A DNA stretch of 64,000 nt from Psoroptes ovis (Eukaryota; Arthropoda; Arachnida; Sarcoptiformes; Psoroptidae): positions 124,001 through 188,000 of the forward strand of contig PQWQ01000008.1 in assembly GCA_002943765.1 (NCBI GenBank), written 5' to 3'. The notes under the pieces are model-generated. The model had not been told where the DNA came from. It saw nothing but the letters and a program-made list of their open reading frames with translations, and ran no database searches. Made by a program: the position numbers and the translations under genes. Below are positions 36,218-45,353 of this stretch, in pieces. Each line of letters starts with the position of its first letter. Within the stretch, counting starts at the first letter, position 1.

Positions 36218-36511
36218 CTAATAACCATATTGTATCCGGCGATTAGTAACATATTGATGCATTGAAAATGCCAATGTTGCAATATAAAGACATGCGGCAA
36301 TCCAACAATTGTGAGCAGCCGATTCATATCGTTGATATGCTTCCGGGTAGAATTCTTTCAACGAAGCCGATTCGATTTCATGTAGATTTAAATCTTCAGC
36401 AAATGTTATTGCATGACTATACAATAGTATGCCCATCAAAGTTAGCATGATGATTGCCCAAGCTGATAGCAGTGAACATAGAATGGCTATTCTTTTGCTG
36501 CAGATAATCAT
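36218..36511 (-). CDS. RNASEK: Ribonuclease kappa, V-ATPase-associated membrane protein
   Basis: 97 residues in one exon, the usual family length. It matches the ribonuclease kappa pattern throughout: a first span within LLSAWAIIMLTLMGILLYSHA, a luminal loop with EDLNLHE and a tyrosine-rich segment, then NCWIAACLYIATLAFSMHQY as the second span and a short basic tail. The family is found in most animals, associates with the V-type proton pump and is needed for endosomal acidification; ribonuclease activity was reported for the insect and human proteins. The ATG at 36511 fits the family N-terminus. It follows the LAP1-like gene on the same strand with its own spacing, so there is no sign of shared transcription. 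Confidence 0.9.
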   Translation of the reverse strand: MIICSKRIAILCSLLSAWAIIMLTLMGILLYSHAITFAEDLNLHEIESASLKEFYPEAYQRYESAAHNCWIAACLYIATLAFSMHQYVTNRRIQYGY

Positions 36512-36895
36512 TTTTTTAAAATATTTGGCTGAAATCAGCTGATTATTGACCAGAAAATAATCGAATCAATCAAGAATACGAGGTATTTAATCAAATATTT
36601 GAAGATTTAAGACAAAATTGATCGAAATAGTTGACAAATGACAATTGGAATATGGTTCAAATTACAATAAATTTGACTCGAATTAAAATGTGTTTGTTTA
36701 CATTAATTTCAATGGCTCGATGGAACAGTCTCAGTGTAAATGCTCCATTATGAAACTATAGGCCTCAATACAGCATTTGCCATGAGCCATAGAAATATAT
36801 TTATGGTATAAAATATAAGCATCTTTCCACAATGATTTGCAATATAATCCTATTGGTGAATATATGTACAATGTATTTACATCAAGGTTTGTATT

Positions 36896-36980
36896 TTAGG
36901 TTGTTGTCCGAAAAGTTCATTCCGCTTAATCCGAATAGAGTTGTTGATGAAAATCGGCCAAAACCTTCCGGACAACCTAA
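36896..36980. mobile_element. Mariner-type hairpin MITE, copy 9
   Basis: B-type copy with a 3-bp duplication near the left tip (TTAGGTTGTTGTCC). Interior TTCATTCCGCTTAATCCGAA, right end GGACAACCTAA, TA at the right. Confidence 0.88.
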
Positions 36981-37162
36981 TAAATAAACCCTTCATCACC
37001 TTCAAACCCTGATTGATTATGATGTCTTGTTTTTATAAATAGTTTTACGATATCTTGAATATGAATCCATGTTCAACGATGTATTTAGGTCCCTGTTCAG
37101 ACGTCTGTAATGTTTCAAATGGATCAAAATTGAGATTCGTTGAAATAATCGATTAATCGAAC

Positions 37163-38352
37163 TTACTTTCTTCGTTCATTACGGCTATGTAATCGTCCAG
37201 TACGATTATTACCTTTACGTATGCCGAACCATTCTTTCTGTGGAAAGAATTAAATCGATTAATGTGAGAAATTATGATAATTTTCAAATAAAATTAGGTT
37301 GTCCGAAAAGTTTATTCCGCTTAATCCGGATAGGGTTGCACATGAAAATCGGCCAAAACTTTCCGGACAATCTAATATTATAATTACCTTTAGACCTAGA
37401 TCACATTGATGCCCTATGGCCTCATAAATTTTCTCCACAATCAATTCACCAATATTGAATGGATATTTCATACCGAAATGCCGGTAAAGAAAATCATCGG
37501 CAGCCACTGCAATTACTTTGATAAAATTTGCTGGCAATTTTTTCCCGGTGAAATCACCACGATCTAATAATTCGATCAATATTGAACCTTGTTCTTCTTG
37601 GAGCAATAAATTTCGAAAATTTAGGTTCTGAAACATGGAAAAATAACAAAGAATCAAATCAATTGGGCTCATTGAAACCTTCGAATGTATAACCTTACCT
37701 CTAAAAGCTTAATCGATTCATTATGCGGCTTATACAAACTATGATAATGTTTTTGTGCTGGATATTGTTCATGATTGGTACTGTTCATCGAATCGCTTGA
37801 AGCATAATCATGATTATCCACGGTTATTTCAATCATATCACCATTATTATCACTGGGTCTATGGTTATTGTTCGTAGCAGCCGTTTGAATATTGATAATT
37901 GCATTGTTCATTTCACTACCACTATCGGAATCTTCGGCCGTTGTAGTTGCAGGTATTGCCAATATTGAATAACTACCATTACCATCATTAATAGCGACCG
38001 GTGTTATAATAGTATCGTTGACAATATCCGACAATGTTTGTGCAGCTGATTGTAGCTGTTGATTGGTTTTAATGATTTTGCCATCTTTCTTGGAATCTTT
38101 CGAACGATATTCATCTTGTAACATCAAGATTTTACGTGTTTTTACTATGGAAAAATTCATATCAATAAAATCTTGTCGGGTTAAGGCCATAAATGTTGGT
38201 AGATCAACTTTTTCCTCGTCTAATCAAGTGGATTGAATGAAATTAATTAAAAAAATTTGAATTGAAAGGGTCATAACCTGCTGAAATTGCTGCTTACCGA
38301 ATATCTTTACATCGATACCATCATCGATTAGGCGTTTTTTAATCTCTTCCAT
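37163..38352 (-). CDS. SAM-domain protein with unassigned C-terminal domain
   Basis: Four exons (38352-38298, 38219-37699, 37627-37388, 37237-37163) give 296 residues. Residues 1-58 look like a SAM domain: MEEIKKRLIDDGIDVKIF, then DEEKVDLPTFMALTRQDFID and MNFSIVKTRKILML. A Ser/Thr/Asn-rich linker to about residue 190 follows, then a conserved-looking helical region (ILIELLDRGDFTGKKLPANF, LIVEKIYEAIGHQCDLG). The end is basic, KEWFGIRKGNNRTGRLHSRN followed by ERRK, suggesting nucleic-acid contact (inference). The stop overlaps a possible donor (AGAAA|GTAAGT), so a further 3' exon is possible. The third intron carries a mariner-type MITE. SAM domains mediate protein-protein oligomerisation. I cannot name the orthologue. 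Confidence 0.72.
37294..37375. mobile_element. Mariner-type hairpin MITE, copy 10
   Basis: 82-bp B-type copy inside intron 3 of the SAM-domain gene, 12 bp from the donor side. It starts TTAGGTTGTCCGAAAAG and ends GGACAATCTAA followed by TA. Confidence 0.9.
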
Positions 38353-38834
38353 CGTTCGAATAGTATTCGAATTTTTCAAATTTGGCGCCAATTTTCAAAA
38401 ATATTTCAAAGTAGACGGGCAAATGTTGACCATGAAGTGTATTTGAGCTTCAATGATCTTCGATAGAATCGTTTACACTCGAAGATTGAATTTTAGTGAT
38501 CAGTCAAAATAGACCCGATCAACAATCGATTGGCCGAATTTGAATGGCAGAAACTTAAAGGGCTATAGATTTTAAGGGAAAAATTTAATTAAAATTAATT
38601 AAATTTCGATTAAATAATTAAGATTTTTTTTGAAAAAATCAACCTTTCAATTTTGTCGTTTACACTCGAACGTGCAACACGAGTAATTTATTGTGTTGTG
38701 TGCTGTAAAAACAACAAATAAACATACGTTTTCACTCGTTGAATCTTCCCAAAATTCCCGTAAAGTTTCTTTATGCTTCGTTTGAAAACAATTTTCCGTG
38801 GAAGTTTCTCCGAAATCAATTCGATCTTAGACAT
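38353..38834. promoter_or_regulatory. Bidirectional promoter region, SAM gene and BLOC1S5
   Basis: 482 bp between two head-to-head start codons. It holds two identical 15-bp direct repeats TCGTTTACACTCGAA at 38469-38483 and 38656-38670, 187 bp apart, and a related CGTTTTCACTCGTTGAA near 38728. Such shared words are candidates for factor-binding sites; binding is inference. Confidence 0.55.
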
Positions 38835-39372
38835 ATGGACCTTTCAAATGAAACTGAAGCCGTTTTTAAATGTAAGTTTCTTATGTTAATTCATTGGATT
38901 AATTCGATTAATCACCGAGATTTCAATTGACACAGATGCAGATGAAATCATCAAACGAATATTCAATCATCGCCCGTTCATCGATGCTCAGCTGCATACA
39001 ATGGTCGAGCATTTTGATGATGATGATCAAGGCCCCGATATCAAAGATATTTACATGAAAATTGATCAAAAATCAAAGAAAACTGAACCAAATGACCAGA
39101 AAATATTGAATCGCTGTGAATCCTTAACAAATTCATTGGCAAATATTGAAAAATTGGAAGAAAAAATGGAAAATTTACTCAAATCAGAATCAACAATGGA
39201 AAATGAACGAAACGTAGCTAAACGTGAATATTTGTCAATGAAAAATGATGAATTCGGTAAATTTATTGAAAATATTAATATGCAAATGAATGAAATTGAT
39301 GAATCATATATGAATACAAAAAATGAATTAGATATTAGATATAAAAATGTAAACAAAAAAGTGAATAAATAA
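38835..39372 (+). CDS. BLOC1S5: BLOC-1 subunit 5 (Muted) orthologue
   Basis: Two exons (38835-38871 and 38936-39372), 157 residues. The N-terminal part IIKRIFNHRPFIDAQLHTMV, then EHFDDD, matches the Muted signature (LLDHRPVIQGEIRYFVKEFEEKR in vertebrates). The rest is a long coiled coil (LTNSLANIEKLEEKMENLLK onwards), as in the family, at a similar length. BLOC-1 is a cytosolic complex that sorts cargo from endosomes to lysosome-related organelles. The ATG at 38835 lies in a 37-nt first exon; splicing (TAAAT|GTAAGT to ACACAG|ATGC) restores the tyrosine codon before ADEIIKRIF. The gene is divergent from the SAM gene. A MITE begins 4 nt after the stop codon and separates it from the convergent RAMAC-like gene. 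Confidence 0.75.
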
Positions 39373-39376
39373 ATTA

Positions 39377-39457
39377 TGTGGTTGTTCGGAAAGTTTTGGC
39401 TGATTAATTAATAGAGTTGCTCATGAAAATTCCGCCAGAACTTTACGGACAGCCTAG
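39377..39457. mobile_element. Mariner-type hairpin MITE, copy 11
   Basis: 81-bp B-type element in inverse orientation, TA flanks at 39375-39376 and 39458-39459, between two convergent stop codons. Tips are degenerate (TGTGGTTGTTCGG and CGGACAGCCTAG). Confidence 0.85.
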
Positions 39458-39484
39458 TAGATTGAATGTGATTCGAAATAAAAA

Positions 39485-39811
39485 TCATCTTCGATTATTA
39501 TTATAATTACGATAACGCTTGATACGGCCATAATAATTGACTTCAATCGGTGGCGTGGATATTTCTTGGCGGTCACAAGCTTCAACAAACAGCGGGTCTT
39601 CCATCGTATAACGTTTACGATATTTTTCATTCAAATATTCAATCGCTTCTTCGGTGGTCATTTTTGATAATGCTGATTGATGATTTGTTGATGATGCATT
39701 CAACGACGACGGATCATCATCCGTTTGTTCAGTGTTTGGCTGTCAAATGTCGAATTATAAAGGGTTAAATTGATTAATCTAAATTCAAAAAATTACCTTT
39801 TTTTGATTCAT
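39485..39811 (-). CDS. RAMAC: RAMAC-like activator of mRNA cap methyltransferase
   Basis: Two exons: 39811-39797 (MNQKK) and 39739-39485, joined over a 57-nt intron, 89 residues. The core KYRKRYTMEDPLFVEACDRQ, then EISTPPIEV, matches the RAMAC/FAM103A pattern of F-x-x-RFT-x-x-D-x-x-F followed by a PPI motif. The protein then turns into a basic Arg/Asn/Tyr tail (RIKRYRNYNNNRR), shorter than the RNA-binding tail of the human protein. RAMAC binds RNMT and stimulates guanine-N7 methylation of the mRNA cap in the nucleus. Without splicing, the second exon has no upstream ATG in frame, which supports the small first exon. Confidence 0.72.
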
Positions 39812-39992
39812 TTGGAGCCGAAAAAATGTTTGTCTATTTACAATTTTTCTGGAGATTCCCGGAAAGTTTATCAAAGTTCAAAAATTCGAAAAAAACAAAT
39901 TTTCGGGAAATTTATCAAAATACTTTTTTCTCACTTGGGTTATCATTTACAAATAATTACAAATTTGTAATTATTTGTAATCTATTTTGACG

Positions 39993-42643
39993 TCAACTAT
40001 TGGTCAATTTTTCCATATGTTTAACTATTTTTTGATTGCTACGATTATTATCATAATGAACGTCATTGTTGGCTGTAAAACCATTAATAATTTGATGATT
40101 AACATTAATATCCCATTTACTCAAGGATAAAAATAAATTTGATGGTTGAATATCATCGAGATTTTTGGCCAATGACCAATAATTGAAATTCGTAATTAAT
40201 TGTTCTGATTCAAATGAACCAATTGGCAAATATTCGCTTCGAGTTTCGGTGATAAAAGTTGATAATACAATCGATACAATGGTCATTGCGATTATTATGA
40301 TTAGCTTGATTTGTGAGGTCAGTATTATTTTGAGCTGTTCAAAATTGAAATTATTAAAATTTCTACAATACAAGGTTTAAAGTTTCAATTCGTAGTTTTA
40401 AAATTCAATTTCGTAATTCTACGACTAGAAATTCCATTTAAAACTACGAAAATCAACTTTAAAACTCTGAAATAAAAACTTAAAATCCTGTAAATGATCA
40501 ACAGAACTTACATTATAATTATATAGTCCAAATACAGCGGCCAATAGCAGTAATTGTGAACAAGAATTAACAAAGTTAACGATAAAACAACGATACTTGG
40601 TCGAAGATAGTTCAATAATTTGTAGTTGAACAATAATATTCGAGCATTCAGCCAACATAATGGTAAAAATCCGGATCGAAATCAATAAATTATGAAGATT
40701 CATTCGGGTTAATTTGTCATTAAGCCATATGAGTGATAATAGTATTGAAAAATTTACGAATAACAGTAATGTATTAGTCCATCGACGTCCTAGTGAACAC
40801 TGGTTTATCAGGAACCAAATGACCAGTATCAATGGGATTATGATCAATGAATTTAAGAAATTATCAATCAATTGATGTCCCTGTATCGATAATTTTGATG
40901 AATTGTTTGATTGTTTCGATAAATAATCGATTGTCAATTCATTGGTCATCAATATGATTGACCATAAAAATATTAGTTGAAATAATGTTGAACGTTTTAT
41001 AAATAATCGAATCCTGGTTAATACTGTTGGTGCTTTGGATTCAGATCGATGATGGTTATTATCGTTGAGATTTATGGTCAAAAAGCTATCATTAAGACTT
41101 GAATCGGTGGTCATTGATGATGATCGATGATTACGTGGGTTGTAATCATCACCAAGATTATGAATATGACTTCGATGATTCAGCGATTTCAAGGGTATAA
41201 CCCTTTGCTGTTGCTGATGGTGATTATGGTTACTCACACCATTATGACCAGTATTTGGCTGGTGTAAATCGTTTAGATTTTGCATCGAAATGGTCAAACT
41301 AATCGCTTCACGGCGATCATGATTATGGTAACGGGCGAATTTCTGGTTGAAAAAATCGTTATAACCTTATGGGCCAAGATATCGAACATGAACTCACGTT
41401 TATAATCGATTTAATCGAATCTTCATCATCCAAATTACCATTGTTTATTCGATTCAGCCGTACGAACAGGTCATATAATCGATCATATGATTTTCGTGCC
41501 AACAGCCATTGTGGTGTTTCATCAAAATAATTATAAAATAAAAACAACGGTACAGTCAACAAAACCTTTAACATTGTCAACCAAATCCAATGTGGCAGTA
41601 GTTTTGTTAGGAAATTTTCAAATAACCATTTACCAAATTTAAACGTAATAATCGTATAGATAAGTATATCGGCACGATATTCAATACCAGTAAATTCAAT
41701 GGCATAAATGACCACAATCAGCAATCCGATTGGTATGGTTGAACTTTCGATTGATTCACAAAGTATGAATATGTAGAAATTTGTTGACAACAGTGGTGAT
41801 ATTGACGACAGTATCCATGCAATCAATATACAGGTGATGCCTATTTTACGGCCATACCTTGTCGAAGGAAAATTGAATCAAAAATGTCAAAAATATCAAA
41901 GACAATAGCCTTTAAACAATCACTTACCTGTCGGTCAAAATTGAATAAACAAAACTAAATACAATTGATGACAATTTACGGCAGTGGGAAATGATTTCAA
42001 TTTGATCGTGTTTATCACAGACAAAATTATACTACAAATTGAAACAAATTTAAATCAATTAATTTGGAAATTAATTAAGGGCTATAACTTACATGCATTG
42101 CTGCATTTTCCTGGAAATCATTTCGATCATAAACATGTCCATTTGTACATTTTTTAATTGGTAAAAATAATGTTTGATTTCTTGGTTGTTGTTGGTGACG
42201 ATTATTATGAATATTATAAGGTAAATTAAGTCCGCTGAGCACTTGTCCATAATCAATGTCGTACATTTCACATTTGGACATTGAATTCTCAGTCGTTGAT
42301 GGTGATTTATGGAAATTATTTGGACGTATTAGACGATGTTGTTCACCGTAGGAAAAATTCCGCAACAATTCAACACGGCACCAGTGGTCGGGTAAGTATT
42401 CGTTGTATCTGAATTCGAATTTCGAATTTCGAATCAGGTGATTAAAGGGTTAGTTAAAGGGTTAATTATTCAAAATTAATTAATTATCATTAAATAATTA
42501 AACAAATAAACATACTTGTATGATGAATGAAATGACAGGACAATAGTAAACGGTAGTACAAATGTTATCAGTAATAATTTTTGATATTTTCCAAACAATT
42601 TCATTTCATTCAACACATTTTCCATATGAAATTTTTGTAACAT
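39993..42643 (-). CDS. SLC22-type organic ion/carnitine transporter (MFS)
   Basis: Six exons (42643-42516, 42408-42093, 42031-41928, 41857-41398, 41342-40512, 40334-39993) give 726 residues in frame. SLC22 landmarks: N-terminal span LLLITFVLPFTIVL; a large Cys-containing extracellular loop with DHWC (50-53), ending with the NFVCD motif; the MFS motif DRYGRKIG (182-189) after span 2; an amphipathic segment (ETPQWLLARKSYDRLYDLFV) where the family has PRWL; and a final TETRSEYLP where it has LPET. The intracellular loop after span 6 is expanded to about 90 His/Asn/Gln-rich residues, unusual for the family. Members carry organic cations, anions or carnitine across the plasma membrane; the substrate cannot be read here. 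The fifth intron holds a palindromic AT-rich MITE (40369-40492). Confidence 0.87.
40369..40492. mobile_element. AT-rich palindromic MITE, family 2 copy d
   Basis: 124 bp inside intron 5 of the SLC22-type gene. It starts TACAAGGTTTAAAG and ends TAAAATCCTGTA. Interior words TTCGTAGTTTTAAAATTCAA and AAAACTACGAAAATCAA are mirrored. Confidence 0.78.
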
Positions 42644-43186
42644 TTTTCAATTTTCTTTGAAAATCAATTAATTTCAATTTTTTAATTTCAATTTCCAGGT
42701 ATAATTATACACGTTCGAAAAGGTCTGATTCATAAATTTTGTTGGTCACATTTTCGCCGATTCATGGGTCACCGCGTACAGGTCATTCGACAGAAATTAA
42801 CCATTTAAACAACCTAACAAACATTGACAATTGTTGTCGTCGTCGTCGAATCAATCAATCAAACCGCAATGATTCAACCATATCAGATGGAAAATATGAC
42901 GAGTATGTAAGAAGTGGACATGTAATACACATGCAATTGAACAACAATAAAAAAAATCGAACGAATTTTGCAGCCGAAGAAGCAGCTGTATGTTTTTGAT
43001 GAATTATTTCTCTGACCAATTTGAACTTAGAAACAATTGTCTTGAGATTTCTTAAGAAAATTTTTAAGAAAATATTGCTAGAAACTGAAAACTTGTTCAC
43101 GAAAAAACATCTTTGAAGAAAACTGAAATGAAAAACACCTGCAAAAAAAATCTAAATTCATTGAATCATCATTTGATTTTAAATTA

Positions 43187-43268
43187 TTAGGTTGTCCGCA
43201 AAGTTCTGGCCCATATTCATGAGCAACTCTATTCTGATTAAGTGGAATGAACTTTTCGGACAACCTAA
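43187..43268. mobile_element. Mariner-type hairpin MITE, copy 12
   Basis: 82 bp, B-type in inverse orientation, TA flanks, starting TTAGGTTGTCCGCAAAG and ending CTTTTCGGACAACCTAA. Confidence 0.92.
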
Positions 43269-43492
43269 TACTTATCATTACTTTTAGCGAATCAAAGATT
43301 ATTTAATATTGAGAGAAATCATTTTTGAACTGGATGCAATGCATGGATGTTAGATTCAATAATCGAAATTTTAGCCGAAATTTTCCAGCCATCTCAGGTA
43401 ATTAACGCTGATTGTTTTCGAATTAATTTATTTAATGTTTGTACCCCCGTTGGTCCATTCAAATTCGAATGAATTCAAATGATTTTAAATTA

Positions 43493-43576
43493 TTAGGTTG
43501 TCCGGAATGTTTTGGCCGATTTTCATGCAAGCAACTCTATTCGGATTAAGCCGAATGAACTTTTCGGACAACCCAA
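43493..43576. mobile_element. Mariner-type hairpin MITE, copy 13
   Basis: 84 bp, B-type in inverse orientation, 224 bp from copy 12. TA on the left; the right tip is degraded to CAACCCAA. Confidence 0.9.
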
Positions 43577-43612
43577 ATTATCAAAATATTCAAATCAATC
43601 AATTTTTGGAAG

Positions 43613-43637
43613 CACACACACACACACACACACACAC
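43613..43637. repeat. CA dinucleotide microsatellite
   Basis: Uninterrupted CA run shortly downstream of a MITE. Confidence 0.85.
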
Positions 43638-44109
43638 CGAAATACAAATTGTGTACCGATATATAATAGGTATCAACATAATTATCTTTGAAATTTACCT
43701 GTAATTACCTATAATTTACCTGTCGAAAAAATTTTTCAAATTTTGGAAATTTTTTCGAAAATTTATTTATAGTTTGATGCACCTTTTACCAAAAGGTATA
43801 CCTTTTACAGGAGTACCTTTTGCCAGTACCTTACCTTGCCACCGTGGCACCACATATGCTCACCAGATAAAAGGTAAAGACCTTTTAAGCCAGAGAAGAA
43901 AACATGCTTGACAAGGTTCACAGTTATGTTTCAAAGCTTTCCCCCGAAAAGCCTTTCAAATTTTTTAGTGTTCAAAGTGATTTTTGGAAAAAATTGATTT
44001 TCGAATGAATTTACTGGTAAATTGACAGATAAACTTTCAAATGTAATTGAAAATAGGGAAAGTATTGATTTGAAAACTCTCGTTTTTGTTTTTTTTCAAC
44101 GGGGTAATA

Positions 44110-44191
44110 TTAGGTTGTCCGAAAAATTCATTCCGCTTAATCACAATTGAGTTGTTGATGAAAATCGGCCAAAACTTTACGGACAATCTAA
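44110..44191. mobile_element. Mariner-type hairpin MITE, copy 14
   Basis: 82 bp, B-type, TA flanks. Interior TTCATTCCGCTTAATCACAA and GAGTTGTTGATGAAAATCGG. Confidence 0.92.
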
Positions 44192-45353
44192 TAATTTCAA
44201 GTTAATTTCATTTGAACTAAATTTAAACATTTTTTTGTTTTGTAATTAGTTCATATTTTCACTTAGTAAATGAATAAATAATGATATTTGGTTCAATAAT
44301 TATTATCATTATCACTATAATCTGATAAGAAATAAATAATCACATAGACAGATATAAATATACATATAAATTCAACAGGTTGTTCAATTTAAAATTTACA
44401 CTTCAGCTCCTAGAACTCGGCGATATCATTGGCTAACCATTCAAAACAATGAAAATAATGGTGCCTGATTGACGCCTGTCGAATGCAAGGTAAAGTAAGA
44501 AAATTTTCCATTTTTTTCTGTTTTTAGAGAATTTCTTCTTCACATTCATTTTCTATAAGCTTAAGCTAATTTAAATAAGTCTTTAATCACCACATTTGCT
44601 TTCTTATTTTCTCTGATTCAGCGTTTTTTTGGGGCGTCATTTATTGTGCTTTTGACATAAAAAGGCATTTCTGATGGATGACGCCGGCTACTATTGAATA
44701 CCTATGAATTAGAGGACGTAATACTACGTCACCAGCATTAATACGTCAAATTTCTGAAAACGTATTTATCCGTTTTTGACCGTTTAAAAGTCAAATCTTA
44801 GTAATTTTCAAAAAGAAAGTTTTGAGAAAAATTTCAATTTCTCTTTTGGCCAAAAAACATTGACAGTTACAATCTTAAAAAATGAGAGATAAATTATGAT
44901 CAATGAATTATCATAGTTGGGTTAGTTGACTGGCTGACTGATTTACGGATCGGTTGTGTTTTTAGTTAGTTGATGATTGGTTGGTTGAATGATCTTTCAA
45001 TGATCTGAGAGAATTCGTGTGTGTTATGGTGACCACCACATAGAAAAGCACCATAACAAGTCATCATACAAAACATATCAAGTGATCCACATTAACACAT
45101 TTTACTTAAATATCATATTTACTTGACATACAAAGCGATACTTTGGGCCCACAAACATTTGTACCCGGGCCATTTTGAACCAAAGTAATCCGAATCCGAA
45201 CAAAGTCAACCCGAATCAATCGATCAATCAATCAGCCGATTCCAAGCCATCCACAAGCCACAAGGCAGGCGCACAGGTACCGTGATACACAGTGAAATAT
45301 AGCCTAAATAATCAACAAACACCTGTCACCAACAACAACCTGATTAGTCAACA

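Larger units (their letters stand above)
42644..45353. other. Intergenic region with three MITEs and AAAGGTA words
   Basis: The region lies between two divergent genes. It holds three mariner-type MITEs (43187, 43493, 44110), a CA microsatellite at 43613-43637, a cluster of AAAGGTA and its complement at 43778-43896, and GACGTAATACTACGTC near 44713. One open frame at 42739-42999 (+) shows no similarity I recognise. Confidence 0.5.

Noticed and set aside
42739..42999. 86-codon plus-strand frame upstream of the SLC22-type gene
   Set aside because: The CRRRR and Asn-rich composition could be real, but no partner exons or homology were found.
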